Shown: positions 38,484-46,737 of the stretch, one piece after another
Numbering within the stretch: the stretch's first letter is position 1
Layout of the letters: each line of letters starts with the position of its first letter
Assembly (NCBI GenBank): GCA_023091735.1
Contig: JALKBU010000242.1
Coordinates: 1-56,549 of the forward strand
Length of the DNA: 56,549 bases
Origin: Trichomonas tenax
Taxonomy: Eukaryota; Parabasalia; Trichomonadida; Trichomonadidae
Reading direction: 5' to 3'
Notes under the pieces: model-generated
Told to the model about the DNA's origin: nothing
Databases searched by the model: none
Seen by the model: only the letters and a program-made list of their open reading frames with translations
Program-made: the position numbers and the translations under genes

Positions 38484-39404
38484 ATGAATAAAGCAGAAGT
38501 AAATTCTGTTAATTTAGACACTCCTGGGACCATCGTTGTCTGCACAGACAGGAACGTGATCCTGAACAGGATTCCCGAATTCACTTTAATCGCTCATTGT
38601 ACTGGCATGAATTTTCTTCATGCGGTGACATTCAATGATTTCATTGTTGCTGTCGGTAACGGCGATGTTCCTCCGTACACTGCATTTTTTTTGCAAATAT
38701 TTCAAAAGGATACAGGCGTTTTTCTACGGAAATTAGAATTCCCAGATCGAATTCTTGATCTTAAAGTAAATTCTTCACATATTTTCGTATCGCTAGAGAA
38801 CTTGATACAGATATACGAAATTACAACATTCCATTCAATTGCAACAATCGATCGAAGAAGCACAACTGGTTTATTTACAGTCAATGAGAGCTGTATCGCA
38901 TATCCAGATGACAGAAATCCTGGTATCGTTCATATTGCTGAGATTCCTGGTTTCAGTGTTACAAAAACGATTCAATGTCACACTGGATCTATTCAAAACT
39001 TATATCTCTCCAAAAATTCAAACGTACTCGCTACGTCAAGCACAAAGGGTACATTGATTCGAACATTTGATACAAAGACAGGTGAAAAAATTAATCAATA
39101 TCGTAGAGGGTATACAAAAGGAGAAATACTTGCAATGTCACTATCTCCTGACTTCCTGTGTGCTTGCTCACATCAAACATTACATGTCTTTGGAAAAGAT
39201 GGAAAACACGTAAATACAGCACTCTGCGCGCCTCCTATTGCATGCCTTGTTTCTGGAAACAGGATCTCTGTTGCATTATCCAATGGAACATCATATGATT
39301 ACATGATGAATCCAGCAAAATTCGAAATAGAAAATGTGAGCCAGTACCGCTTAGTACCACCTGTAGCACTCTCTGCTAAACGCAATCGCCGCATTACGGT
39401 TTGA
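38484..39404 (+). CDS. PROPPIN (Atg18/WIPI family) WD40 protein
   Basis: 306 residues forming a seven-blade propeller of weak WD-like repeats. The diagnostic region is LATSSTKGTLIRTFDTKTG (182-200) followed by the phosphoinositide-binding motif in the form YRRG (206-209; FRRG or LRRG in most members). PROPPINs bind PI3P and PI(3,5)P2 and act in autophagy and endolysosomal membrane remodelling. The protein is shorter than yeast Atg18 but close to WIPI3/4 and Hsv2. TGACA lies 13 bases before the ATG. Intact. Confidence 0.88.
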   Translation: MNKAEVNSVNLDTPGTIVVCTDRNVILNRIPEFTLIAHCTGMNFLHAVTFNDFIVAVGNGDVPPYTAFFLQIFQKDTGVFLRKLEFPDRILDLKVNSSHIFVSLENLIQIYEITTFHSIATIDRRSTTGLFTVNESCIAYPDDRNPGIVHIAEIPGFSVTKTIQCHTGSIQNLYLSKNSNVLATSSTKGTLIRTFDTKTGEKINQYRRGYTKGEILAMSLSPDFLCACSHQTLHVFGKDGKHVNTALCAPPIACLVSGNRISVALSNGTSYDYMMNPAKFEIENVSQYRLVPPVALSAKRNRRITV

Positions 39405-39545
39405 TTTTATTCAAATTTGTTATTTGCATCCAAAAAAATTGTTATATAGTAAAAAAGTATGTGAAAAATCCGTTTTAGGTCTTTGTGGTGATATTTCCAT
39501 CGAGAAATCACTTTAGGAGATTTTCAAAAAAGTCACTTTTCAAGT

Positions 39546-39550
39546 TCATT
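39546..39550 (+). promoter_or_regulatory. Initiator TCATT for the 124-aa gene
   Basis: TCATT with A at 39548, 11 bases before the ATG at 39559. Confidence 0.7.
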
Positions 39551-39558
39551 TAGTTTTA

Positions 39559-39933
39559 ATGGAATCAGACCTTAATCCTACAATCAGACGTCTCTGCATT
39601 CGTATAATGGACGACATGATTGACAGGCCGATGTCGATGATCATCTCAGAGAAAGAAAAATTCGGTGAAGGGCCATTATCACAAATTCGTCAAGAATTAA
39701 ACTCTAAAAAATATTCGAACTTCACATCGTGGGAGAAAGCTGTTCTTGATGTATTTCGCGAAAAGAAATTAAGCGATGACGAAGTTTTGAGAGATTGTGC
39801 TTACGAAATGGAACAATACTTCACAAAGAAATGCACAATAGTTAGAGAGTTAAGTCAGTGCCATTTCAAGAATCTTTTACAAGATGTTTCAGATTCATTG
39901 CACAATGTTTCTCCTGAAGTTCCAGCACAATAA
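39559..39933 (+). CDS. Small bromodomain-like helical protein, 124 aa
   Basis: Predominantly helical. The pattern (RPMSMIISE, GPLSQIRQELNSKKYSNFTS, WEKAVLDVFREKK, CAYEMEQYFTKK) follows the four helices of a bromodomain, where a proline-containing ZA loop precedes a KL.S..Y.....F..D..L..N motif. The acetyl-lysine-binding Asn is not evident, so binding may be lost or the resemblance may be structural only. It is supported as a real gene by the initiator 11 bases upstream. It lies in tandem 154 bases after the PROPPIN gene. Confidence 0.55.
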   Translation: MESDLNPTIRRLCIRIMDDMIDRPMSMIISEKEKFGEGPLSQIRQELNSKKYSNFTSWEKAVLDVFREKKLSDDEVLRDCAYEMEQYFTKKCTIVRELSQCHFKNLLQDVSDSLHNVSPEVPAQ

Positions 39934-40255
39934 CTTACATACATTGGCTCACTTCTATTACCATCAGATTTCTTTTGCAAAAAATATTATTTATCAATTT
40001 TCGAAATTGGAAATAGATCCTATTTGTGAGTTCATGTAATAATGAACTGACATACATTACATTTGTACATTAATTTGACCATATTTGTTTTTAATAAAAT
40101 GTTTTATAAATCAACAGCCATTTTTAATAATGAATTATTCTAAGATGATTTCAAATTATAATGAAAAATGCGTAATTTCATGAAACATATAGACGCGAAG
40201 TTATATTTGAGTTTAAAACCAATGTTATTGATTTCAATTTGTTCAATTTTCTCTA
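39934..40255. other. AT-rich spacer, nothing recognised
   Basis: Only AT-rich DNA. An ATG at 40222 opens a hydrophobic frame that is out of phase with the EGF-like gene. Confidence 0.4.
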
Positions 40256-40960
40256 ATGTTGTTATTCACTCTTTTTATCAACGAAAAAAACACAACAAAT
40301 TGTAGAGTGAAAAACACATACAGGGATGAAAACGGTGTCTGCAAGTGTAAGCTACACTATTTCGGAGATCCAGACGTTCTTACAATTGGATGTTGGACAT
40401 GTCGACCGAGATGCCATAGAAATGCCGTCTGCACTGGACCGAGCGTTTGTAAATGTAACGGTGGTTACTATGGAGATGGCATTAACTATTGCAAACCAAA
40501 TCATTTTTTACCAAAAATTGTTTCTATTCATCCAAAGGCAGTACAAGCATATAGCAACGACGTTGTTACAATCAAAACGAATAAAAATGTACCAATTAAC
40601 GCATCAACTTATGCAATGTTTGATAAAATAATTGTTAAATGCAATCATTCAATGACATCACTGCATTGCCAGACTCCATGGCTGATACCTGCTAATTCTA
40701 CAGTTAAAATCTCATTCAATGGTTATGATTGGAGTCGTGATCAATCTTATCTTCAATTTATTCTTGTTCAGCCAATAGATGCATCTAAATACTTCTCAAT
40801 GTTTATTCTTGCATCAGTATTTGTTGTCTATTTAGTTTCAATATTCCCATATCGCGACAGAATAAGAAAAGCACAAGCTTTGGCAGATACTAGTCATACT
40901 ATTTCAAGCCTTCCATCAATGATAAGAAAGTTGTCAACTGCATCGCAAAATGATGAATAA
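40256..40960 (+). CDS. EGF-like type I membrane protein
   Basis: 234 residues. A short hydrophobic N-terminus (MLLFTLFIN) can serve as a signal peptide; the frame is open for 8 further hydrophobic codons upstream but lacks an ATG. Residues 16-80 are Cys-rich with EGF spacing (CRVKNTYRDENGVCKCKLH, then CRPRCHRNAVC and CKCNGGYYGDG). A domain of about 95 residues with N-glycosylation sites follows. Then comes one membrane span (about 181-197, FILASVFVVYLVSIFPY) and a basic/Ser-rich cytosolic tail. This is the layout of a small cell-surface receptor or adhesion protein. Its 3' end faces the epimerase gene at 41 bases. Confidence 0.7.
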   Translation: MLLFTLFINEKNTTNCRVKNTYRDENGVCKCKLHYFGDPDVLTIGCWTCRPRCHRNAVCTGPSVCKCNGGYYGDGINYCKPNHFLPKIVSIHPKAVQAYSNDVVTIKTNKNVPINASTYAMFDKIIVKCNHSMTSLHCQTPWLIPANSTVKISFNGYDWSRDQSYLQFILVQPIDASKYFSMFILASVFVVYLVSIFPYRDRIRKAQALADTSHTISSLPSMIRKLSTASQNDE

Positions 40961-41001
40961 GAAAATCTCTATACTTTTATTCTATTATACAAAAACACAC
41001 A

Positions 41002-42636
41002 TTATGGTTTGAATATCGTTACTGGTTCTTCAAACTGGATGATAATACTTCCACAATTCACCAAATTTTGGAAGTTATCAAATGAAAAATTATCAATCAT
41101 TATCATTGAATCACGCGTTGATGCAATCAACTCGAAACTATCGTTTATATTCGGCTTGTCGCAACTCTCAATGGTGTAAAACTTTGATGGTGTGAAAACT
41201 GCTTCTGTATTAGCTTTTGTTGATGCAAAATAGTAAATATTGTCTCTTGTTAGATTTCTTTGGAAAAATATGAAATGCTGCTCAGATGGAATCACATTGG
41301 ATTTCATTAAAATGATGTTGTCGCCTTTTGCAGATTCCACAAAATCTTCAACTGAATTGTAAACATTATTTTTGCCTTGAACATTGTCAAGAGTGGCTAC
41401 AATAGAAGTGTCATAGTTGATATCTATGTGCTGAGTGATTTTCTGCATTTCAGAAATGATTTTGTTAATATGAGTCAATTCATCGAACGACAATGTATCA
41501 GTGACAATACCTATTGAGAGTTGAACATTATTCTTAAGATGAGAATAGAAGTTAGACATTCTATCATAGACTTCTTCAATTCCTGATTGAAGATCATGTT
41601 TCTTTTGCCAATGAAGTTTATGCCACTGTGTTGAGATGTTTGGTGTCTGTCTGGACATATTTTTCGCTTGCTTTTGTGGAAATTCGAAGTGACATTTAGG
41701 ATCTACTGCTTGAATTGCTGTAACCATATCTCGAATAGATATATATTGGTCATCTGTTATATCTGTTGTCAGATCTACCTCATTAAAATGTTCCATTAAA
41801 CTGATAAAATTATCACAAACATCATCAACATGAATAAACTGTCTCTGTTCATAACCATCAGTCAAAGGATGAACCTTTTTGTTTTTGATACACTGAGAAA
41901 TGAAATCTGGAATAACATGACTTTTCGGATTCGGATATTCAAATCCATAAACATTCCAAAGTCTAAACACTTTTCCAAGATCACTATGTGCATGCGTAAT
42001 ATTTTCTCCCAGTGCTTTCGTTCTTCCATATGAACCTTCGTCAGCTGATAATGAAGTTGAAACAAAAGCAAATTTAATATTGCCTTTAATGAGCCAATCA
42101 AACACATGTTTCATCATTTCGTCATTTGATTTGTAAATGTAATTCTGAATTGCCTCATTTTGTAAATATTTTGCGCCACCAACTTCAAAAGCTAAGAAGT
42201 ACACAAATCTGATTTTGATTCCATTAAATAAATTAAGTGCAGACTGTGTACGTAGATCAAGATGATTTCTTGATAAAACGTGAAGAACTTTATATCCTTT
42301 TTCAATAAGCTTTCTATGTAAAACAGAGCCTATGAGGCCCCCTGAGCCCAATAGTAATATGTATTCGTCATTATCTCTATGATTATCAGGATCCATTCCA
42401 TATGGAATTAATAAATCGAGTTTTGTTGAACAATTTGCAGAACATTTAGTAGGTCTATGATTGCTTCGCGAGTATTTATATCCGTATGACTTTAAATTTG
42501 TATAATTGATATTTCGCTTTGAATTAAATTGGTTTAGCGAAGAAATTCCTATCATAGTAATGCATGCATAGAGAAAAACAGAAAAGGCCATCACCATATT
42601 GCATGGTCCCAATGAAAGTTTCTTCTTTTTCATCAT
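41002..42636 (-). CDS. Membrane-anchored nucleotide-sugar epimerase/dehydratase with extra C-terminal domain
   Basis: 544 residues. Residues 14-34 are a membrane anchor after a basic start (MMKKKK), giving a type II, Golgi-like topology. Residues 92-330 are an extended SDR fold: GSGGLIG (97-103) binds NAD(P), and Tyr203 with Lys207 in SYGRTKALGE form the active site, with Ser/Thr at 193-195. RLWNVYG and RQFIHVDDVCDNF are typical of UDP- or GDP-sugar epimerases and dehydratases. Residues 350-544 are an additional domain (LSIGIVTDTLSFDELTHINK) not needed for the SDR fold, possibly glycosyltransferase-like. A possible TCATT initiator has its A 25 bases before the ATG. Sugar specificity is unknown. 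Confidence 0.75.
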   Translation of the reverse strand: MMKKKKLSLGPCNMVMAFSVFLYACITMIGISSLNQFNSKRNINYTNLKSYGYKYSRSNHRPTKCSANCSTKLDLLIPYGMDPDNHRDNDEYILLLGSGGLIGSVLHRKLIEKGYKVLHVLSRNHLDLRTQSALNLFNGIKIRFVYFLAFEVGGAKYLQNEAIQNYIYKSNDEMMKHVFDWLIKGNIKFAFVSTSLSADEGSYGRTKALGENITHAHSDLGKVFRLWNVYGFEYPNPKSHVIPDFISQCIKNKKVHPLTDGYEQRQFIHVDDVCDNFISLMEHFNEVDLTTDITDDQYISIRDMVTAIQAVDPKCHFEFPQKQAKNMSRQTPNISTQWHKLHWQKKHDLQSGIEEVYDRMSNFYSHLKNNVQLSIGIVTDTLSFDELTHINKIISEMQKITQHIDINYDTSIVATLDNVQGKNNVYNSVEDFVESAKGDNIILMKSNVIPSEQHFIFFQRNLTRDNIYYFASTKANTEAVFTPSKFYTIESCDKPNINDSFELIASTRDSMIMIDNFSFDNFQNLVNCGSIIIQFEEPVTIFKP

Positions 42637-43099
42637 GATTTTTCCTTTCTATTTATAAAATGAGCAAAATTTGAATTAAAACGCAAGCTATTCTGTACGA
42701 TAAAGCTATACCTTTAAATATTCATTATTTTATTTTGAATGCATTTTACGCGTCATGAGATTGTATTACATGACAAAATGCCTATAATTAAAATATTTAT
42801 CATTTTCTAATTAGGAATATGCTTAACTTGATATTTCTGAGATAAGCATCACAAAACGGTGGCGAAAAATGAGAGTTTTGGTTTTTGATAAAAAAATTCC
42901 AAAACAAAATACTAAAATTATTAAAAATTTAGCGATACAAATCGATAAATTACACAAAAATCACAATATTAGCGAGCTCAGTTCCTCTGGGGAAAATTTA
43001 TTAAGTCGAAAAGCCGAATTTCGCAGGTTTTTGGCTTGAATGTGCCCCTTTAGATCATATTTTCGATGAAAATAATAACCTTTCATTGTTTTTTATCGT
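42637..43099. other. Divergent promoter region of epimerase and GMPPB genes
   Basis: AT-rich. Contains TCATT (42659-42663, minus), an ATTACATGACA at 42765-42775 and a TGACA at 43104-43108 just outside. No ORF supported. Confidence 0.4.
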
Positions 43100-43129
43100 C
43101 TTTTGACAATTTATTGGAAAAACAGAAAA

Positions 43130-44188
43130 ATGAAGGAAGATCTCCCTCTTGCAGCAATCGTTCTCGTCGGTGGATACGGCACTCGCCTTCGCCCACTCAC
43201 TTTCACACGTTCTAAGCCTCTTTGTGAGTTCTGCAACAAGCCAATGTGCGAGTATATGCTTGATAAGCTTGTCGCTGTTGGATGCAAGAAGATCATTCTC
43301 GCTCTCTCAGAGCTCCAGAATGACCTCGCTGATTACATCAAGAAATACTCAGACGAGCACCCAGGAATCGAAGTTATTGCGTCTGTTGAGACAGAAGCGC
43401 TCGGAACAGCTGGTCCGCTGGCACTCGCACTTCGTACAAAGCCAATTAAGAACCACCGCTTGTTCGTATTGAACTCAGACATTATTTCGCCTTATCCGTT
43501 CCAGGAATTACTCGAGTACCACAAGAAGCACGATGGAAACGCCACAATTATGGGTTGGAATGTCGAAGATGGCTCACGTTATGGTGTTATTGATTCCGAC
43601 CAAACTGGTCTCATCACTGGATTCCGCGAGAAGCCACCGACAAACAACAGAAACTGCAACATCAACGCGGGTCACTACATTTTGGAGCCATGCGTCGTCG
43701 AAAGCATCGAAGAAAGATTTTGCATGATCGAACGCGAAGTCTTCCCACAGATTGCGGAACAGCATAAGCTTTATGTTATGCAGCTCACTGGATTTTGGAT
43801 GGATATCGGAACACCGGAGTCATTCATCGCTGGAATTCCACTCCTTGCTACAGATTCAACAAAGAGGATCGTCGATCCATCTGCAAAGATTGATCCATCA
43901 GTCGAATTTGGTGAATACGTCGTTATTGGTCCAAAGGTTACAATCGGTGCTGGTTGCAAGCTTGATAACTGTGTTATCATGGCTGGTTGCACAATCGGCA
44001 AGAACACAGTTGTTTCCAAGTCCATCCTCGGCTGGGACAACAAAGTTGGCAACAATGTTTCCGTTATAGAAATGACTGTTACTGGTGAGAAATGCACAAT
44101 TCATGATAACGTTCAGCTTAATAATGTATTTGTTTGCCCATACAAGGGTATCAATGCTGATGCCAAGCCTAAGTTAGTCTATATTTGA
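43130..44188 (+). CDS. Mannose-1-phosphate guanylyltransferase (GDP-mannose pyrophosphorylase, beta type)
   Basis: 352 residues from the ATG at 43130; the nine codons before it start only with TTG. Makes GDP-mannose from mannose-1-phosphate and GTP in the cytosol. Signatures: the nucleotide loop LVGGYGTRLRPLTF (residues 12-25), SKPL, the metal-binding LNSD, SRYGVI, FREKP and WMDIGTP. A left-handed beta-helix of hexapeptide repeats follows (KIDPSVEFGEYVVIGPKVTI). Length equals that of GMPPB. It supplies donor for N-glycans, GPI and surface glycoconjugates. Codon use is strongly biased to C-ending codons. Epimerase and GT-C-like genes flank it on both sides. Confidence 0.93.
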   Translation: MKEDLPLAAIVLVGGYGTRLRPLTFTRSKPLCEFCNKPMCEYMLDKLVAVGCKKIILALSELQNDLADYIKKYSDEHPGIEVIASVETEALGTAGPLALALRTKPIKNHRLFVLNSDIISPYPFQELLEYHKKHDGNATIMGWNVEDGSRYGVIDSDQTGLITGFREKPPTNNRNCNINAGHYILEPCVVESIEERFCMIEREVFPQIAEQHKLYVMQLTGFWMDIGTPESFIAGIPLLATDSTKRIVDPSAKIDPSVEFGEYVVIGPKVTIGAGCKLDNCVIMAGCTIGKNTVVSKSILGWDNKVGNNVSVIEMTVTGEKCTIHDNVQLNNVFVCPYKGINADAKPKLVYI

Positions 44189-44548
44189 TTTAGTTTCAAT
44201 CTAAAAATATATTTTATTACTCGTCACGGCTTTCACTCTCCACACTCTACTGAAATCACTACTAAATCATTGAAGTTTGTATGTTTTTGATCATTGCCAC
44301 ATAAATATTTTCTTCAAATTTATATAAATCGAAAAGTGAGCTTTGCTTATACAATGATCATTAAGCGCACTTAGGTGCTTCTAAATTTTTGTGATACATG
44401 ACTTAAAATTGTGAATTTGAGATCGGTTGAAAAACTTTTTTGGAATTGATTGGAAAAGAAGGCCTTATTTCATTTTGGATGAAACAAAAACAAGCATTTA
44501 TTCATAAACATTTGAAGATGTATAATAAGATAGTAAACAAGGTTAAAG
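44189..44548. other. AT-rich spacer, nothing recognised
   Basis: Between GMPPB and the small membrane protein gene. No feature supported. Confidence 0.4.
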
Positions 44549-44761
44549 CTAAACGTTAGGCATTGCAAACCCTGCTACAAACTTAAACACCGATTTTATG
44601 GCTATGTTTCTATGTTCTTCGACAATATCGTTGCAGTCATCCAAGTTTTGGTTTTCGTCAGGAACTTCTTCGACGTGTTTTGTGTGAAATGCGCGTTCTG
44701 GGTCGATGTATGGATTCCTGGCGCGTCTGAAGGCAACAGCGAGCAAGAAAAGTAAAAACAT
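44549..44761 (-). CDS. Small membrane-anchored protein, 70 aa
   Basis: It begins with a hydrophobic helix (MFLLFLLAVAF) followed by positive charges (RRAR). That order favours an uncleaved anchor with a cytosolic tail. The tail is polar and acidic (VEEVPDENQNLDDCNDIVEE), ending in a more hydrophobic helix (IKSVFKFVAGFAMPNV). No known family. GC content is above the flanks and the ATG is clean. No initiator was found. Could also be a short secreted peptide. Confidence 0.5.
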   Translation of the reverse strand: MFLLFLLAVAFRRARNPYIDPERAFHTKHVEEVPDENQNLDDCNDIVEEHRNIAIKSVFKFVAGFAMPNV

Positions 44762-45294
44762 TGCTTTAGAAAAAAATGTTGTCTTTACAAGTATTCAAAT
44801 CTTTTGTTTCAATCTACCGGAGTTTTCAACCTTTCGGGATTTGATGTATTCCAGCTTTATTATGGTTTTACTATAATATCTATCGACAAAAGTCCGAAAA
44901 TCTTCACAACAATCGGTAATTTTATCACAATTTCGATGAAATTTTAAGGACAATCTCACAATGGTATTGTAAGACTAAATATCACTCAAAATCGAAAAAT
45001 TATTGCCAATCAAAGTAATCATGATTAGAATTCACTTTTTCACAATTTGATTGTAGATATAAATACAGTGCATGCAGTATAATAATTTGCCGTGTTGTCA
45101 GCTTCCAGTACATACATTTTATTATTTTGTAATGTAATATTTTGTTACTATGTTACATGTTTAAATTTCAATTTCATTGAGAATCTTATATCATGATTGC
45201 TTTCTTGCCTCTATGCTAACATGTCTATTATTAATAGGATTTTCTGCAATATATTTCAAAGTATATATCAAATATAGAACAATAACAAAACATT
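44762..45294. other. AT-rich spacer, nothing recognised
   Basis: No ORF or repeat supported between the small membrane protein gene and the polytopic protein gene. Confidence 0.4.
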
Positions 45295-46464
45295 TTACCT
45301 AAATGCGTTCCAAATCTGCTTAGAACTTTGGTAAGCCTGGTATTGTGAGGAAGATAAGAACAACACCAAAAACATGTATGCTGGAGCAAGTAAAACAAGA
45401 ATTAATCTGGAGCCTTTTGAATTGAAAACCATATCGAAGCCGCACACAACAGAAAATGTAGCCAATGGAATAGCGAATCTAAATGGCTCAGTATTAGTTA
45501 GACTTGCATAAAAAACTTCCCATATTAAACAAAAGATCGAAAGCGGAAGTGATGTTGTTGCAAGGAATCCTGCTCCAAGATAGAATAAACAATGTGATAT
45601 TAAATAAGAGTTACCTTTCATCAAACTTCCAATTGAAGTTATCTGTTCAAGCGTAATGTTGTAAGGAATATCAACATACGATACACTATGAGACTGATTC
45701 GGAACAATGAAGTGCTGCCAATCCAATCTCAATATAAGAACAAATAAATCAATAAAAACCGATATCATGTAAAAACTAGCTGCGTTAATATCCAATCTTA
45801 TCGCTGCTACTATTAGCAGTGTGAATGGAACAATAACACCTTCAAATCTAATCATGCATACGTAAATTGAACAGAGAGCGGTCAAAATTGTATAACCACA
45901 CTTCGCGAATATGAGAGTCAGCATGATTACATTGAGGAAAAATGTATCATACGTTGGCACTGCGCGATACATAACAGTGTGCAATGGAACCAAGCAAAAT
46001 ATGACGCATGAAAATAGTATATTTTTCACAGGCCTGTATACTGTAAGCAGTCTTTTGAATAAATAGACGGATAAAATACCCGAAATCACGACAGATAGCA
46101 ATAAAGTATATTTAAAGCTTCCAAGAGCTAAAATATATATAACGTACATGTATAAGTAGTATCCGCAATGTGGAAATATGATATCTTTCGCTGAGGTTTC
46201 GTAATAGATTGTATATAAATCATCAGAATTGTCTAAAGAGCCTTGAATCCAGACAAGAGAATTTGGTGCGTCCCAGAATGTGTAAATCGAGTCGAAACTA
46301 TATCTCTTCGATGTGATTAACCAAATTGAAAACGTGATAAAAGTAATAAAACACGCGAGAAAGATATCATAGATGTCAGGAAGGAAAAGCGACCTCATTG
46401 ATATCTTTATGTTGCGGCATGTCGCAAAAATTCTGTTTCTGTACTTCTTTGATGCAATATTCAT
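45295..46464 (-). CDS. Polytopic membrane protein, possibly GT-C type glycosyltransferase
   Basis: 389 residues with about nine or ten hydrophobic segments (for example DIFLACFITFITFSIWLI, YTLLLSVVISGILSVYLF, RLILVLLAPAYMFLVLFLS). Between the first and second is a lumenal-type loop with YTFWDAPNSLVWIQG, where an acidic residue occupies the position typical for GT-C enzymes that use dolichol-linked sugars. A second conserved-looking block is VMYRAVPTYDTFF. No full family signature is recognised, so a transporter remains possible. No initiator seen. It is the third glycan-type gene within 5.5 kb. Confidence 0.55.
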   Translation of the reverse strand: MNIASKKYRNRIFATCRNIKISMRSLFLPDIYDIFLACFITFITFSIWLITSKRYSFDSIYTFWDAPNSLVWIQGSLDNSDDLYTIYYETSAKDIIFPHCGYYLYMYVIYILALGSFKYTLLLSVVISGILSVYLFKRLLTVYRPVKNILFSCVIFCLVPLHTVMYRAVPTYDTFFLNVIMLTLIFAKCGYTILTALCSIYVCMIRFEGVIVPFTLLIVAAIRLDINAASFYMISVFIDLFVLILRLDWQHFIVPNQSHSVSYVDIPYNITLEQITSIGSLMKGNSYLISHCLFYLGAGFLATTSLPLSIFCLIWEVFYASLTNTEPFRFAIPLATFSVVCGFDMVFNSKGSRLILVLLAPAYMFLVLFLSSSQYQAYQSSKQIWNAFR

Positions 46465-46737
46465 TAATTTTTAGATAAGGTTAAAAATACGCATCCTTTA
46501 TTATCTTTCCATCCCCTAAATATTATACTCCTTTTAAAAATAGATCAAATAATTATACTTCTATATATGTGGTTCTTGGATTTTTAATTAAAATGAAATT
46601 CTATCAATAAAAACAAAAAATATAAACAGATTTATAAAAATAATTAAATCTTCATGATATACACCATAAAGGCTATATAAATATGCAAAAATCTCAATCT
46701 TCAAAAATTTTTTCTTGATAACGGATTTTTCCAATTT

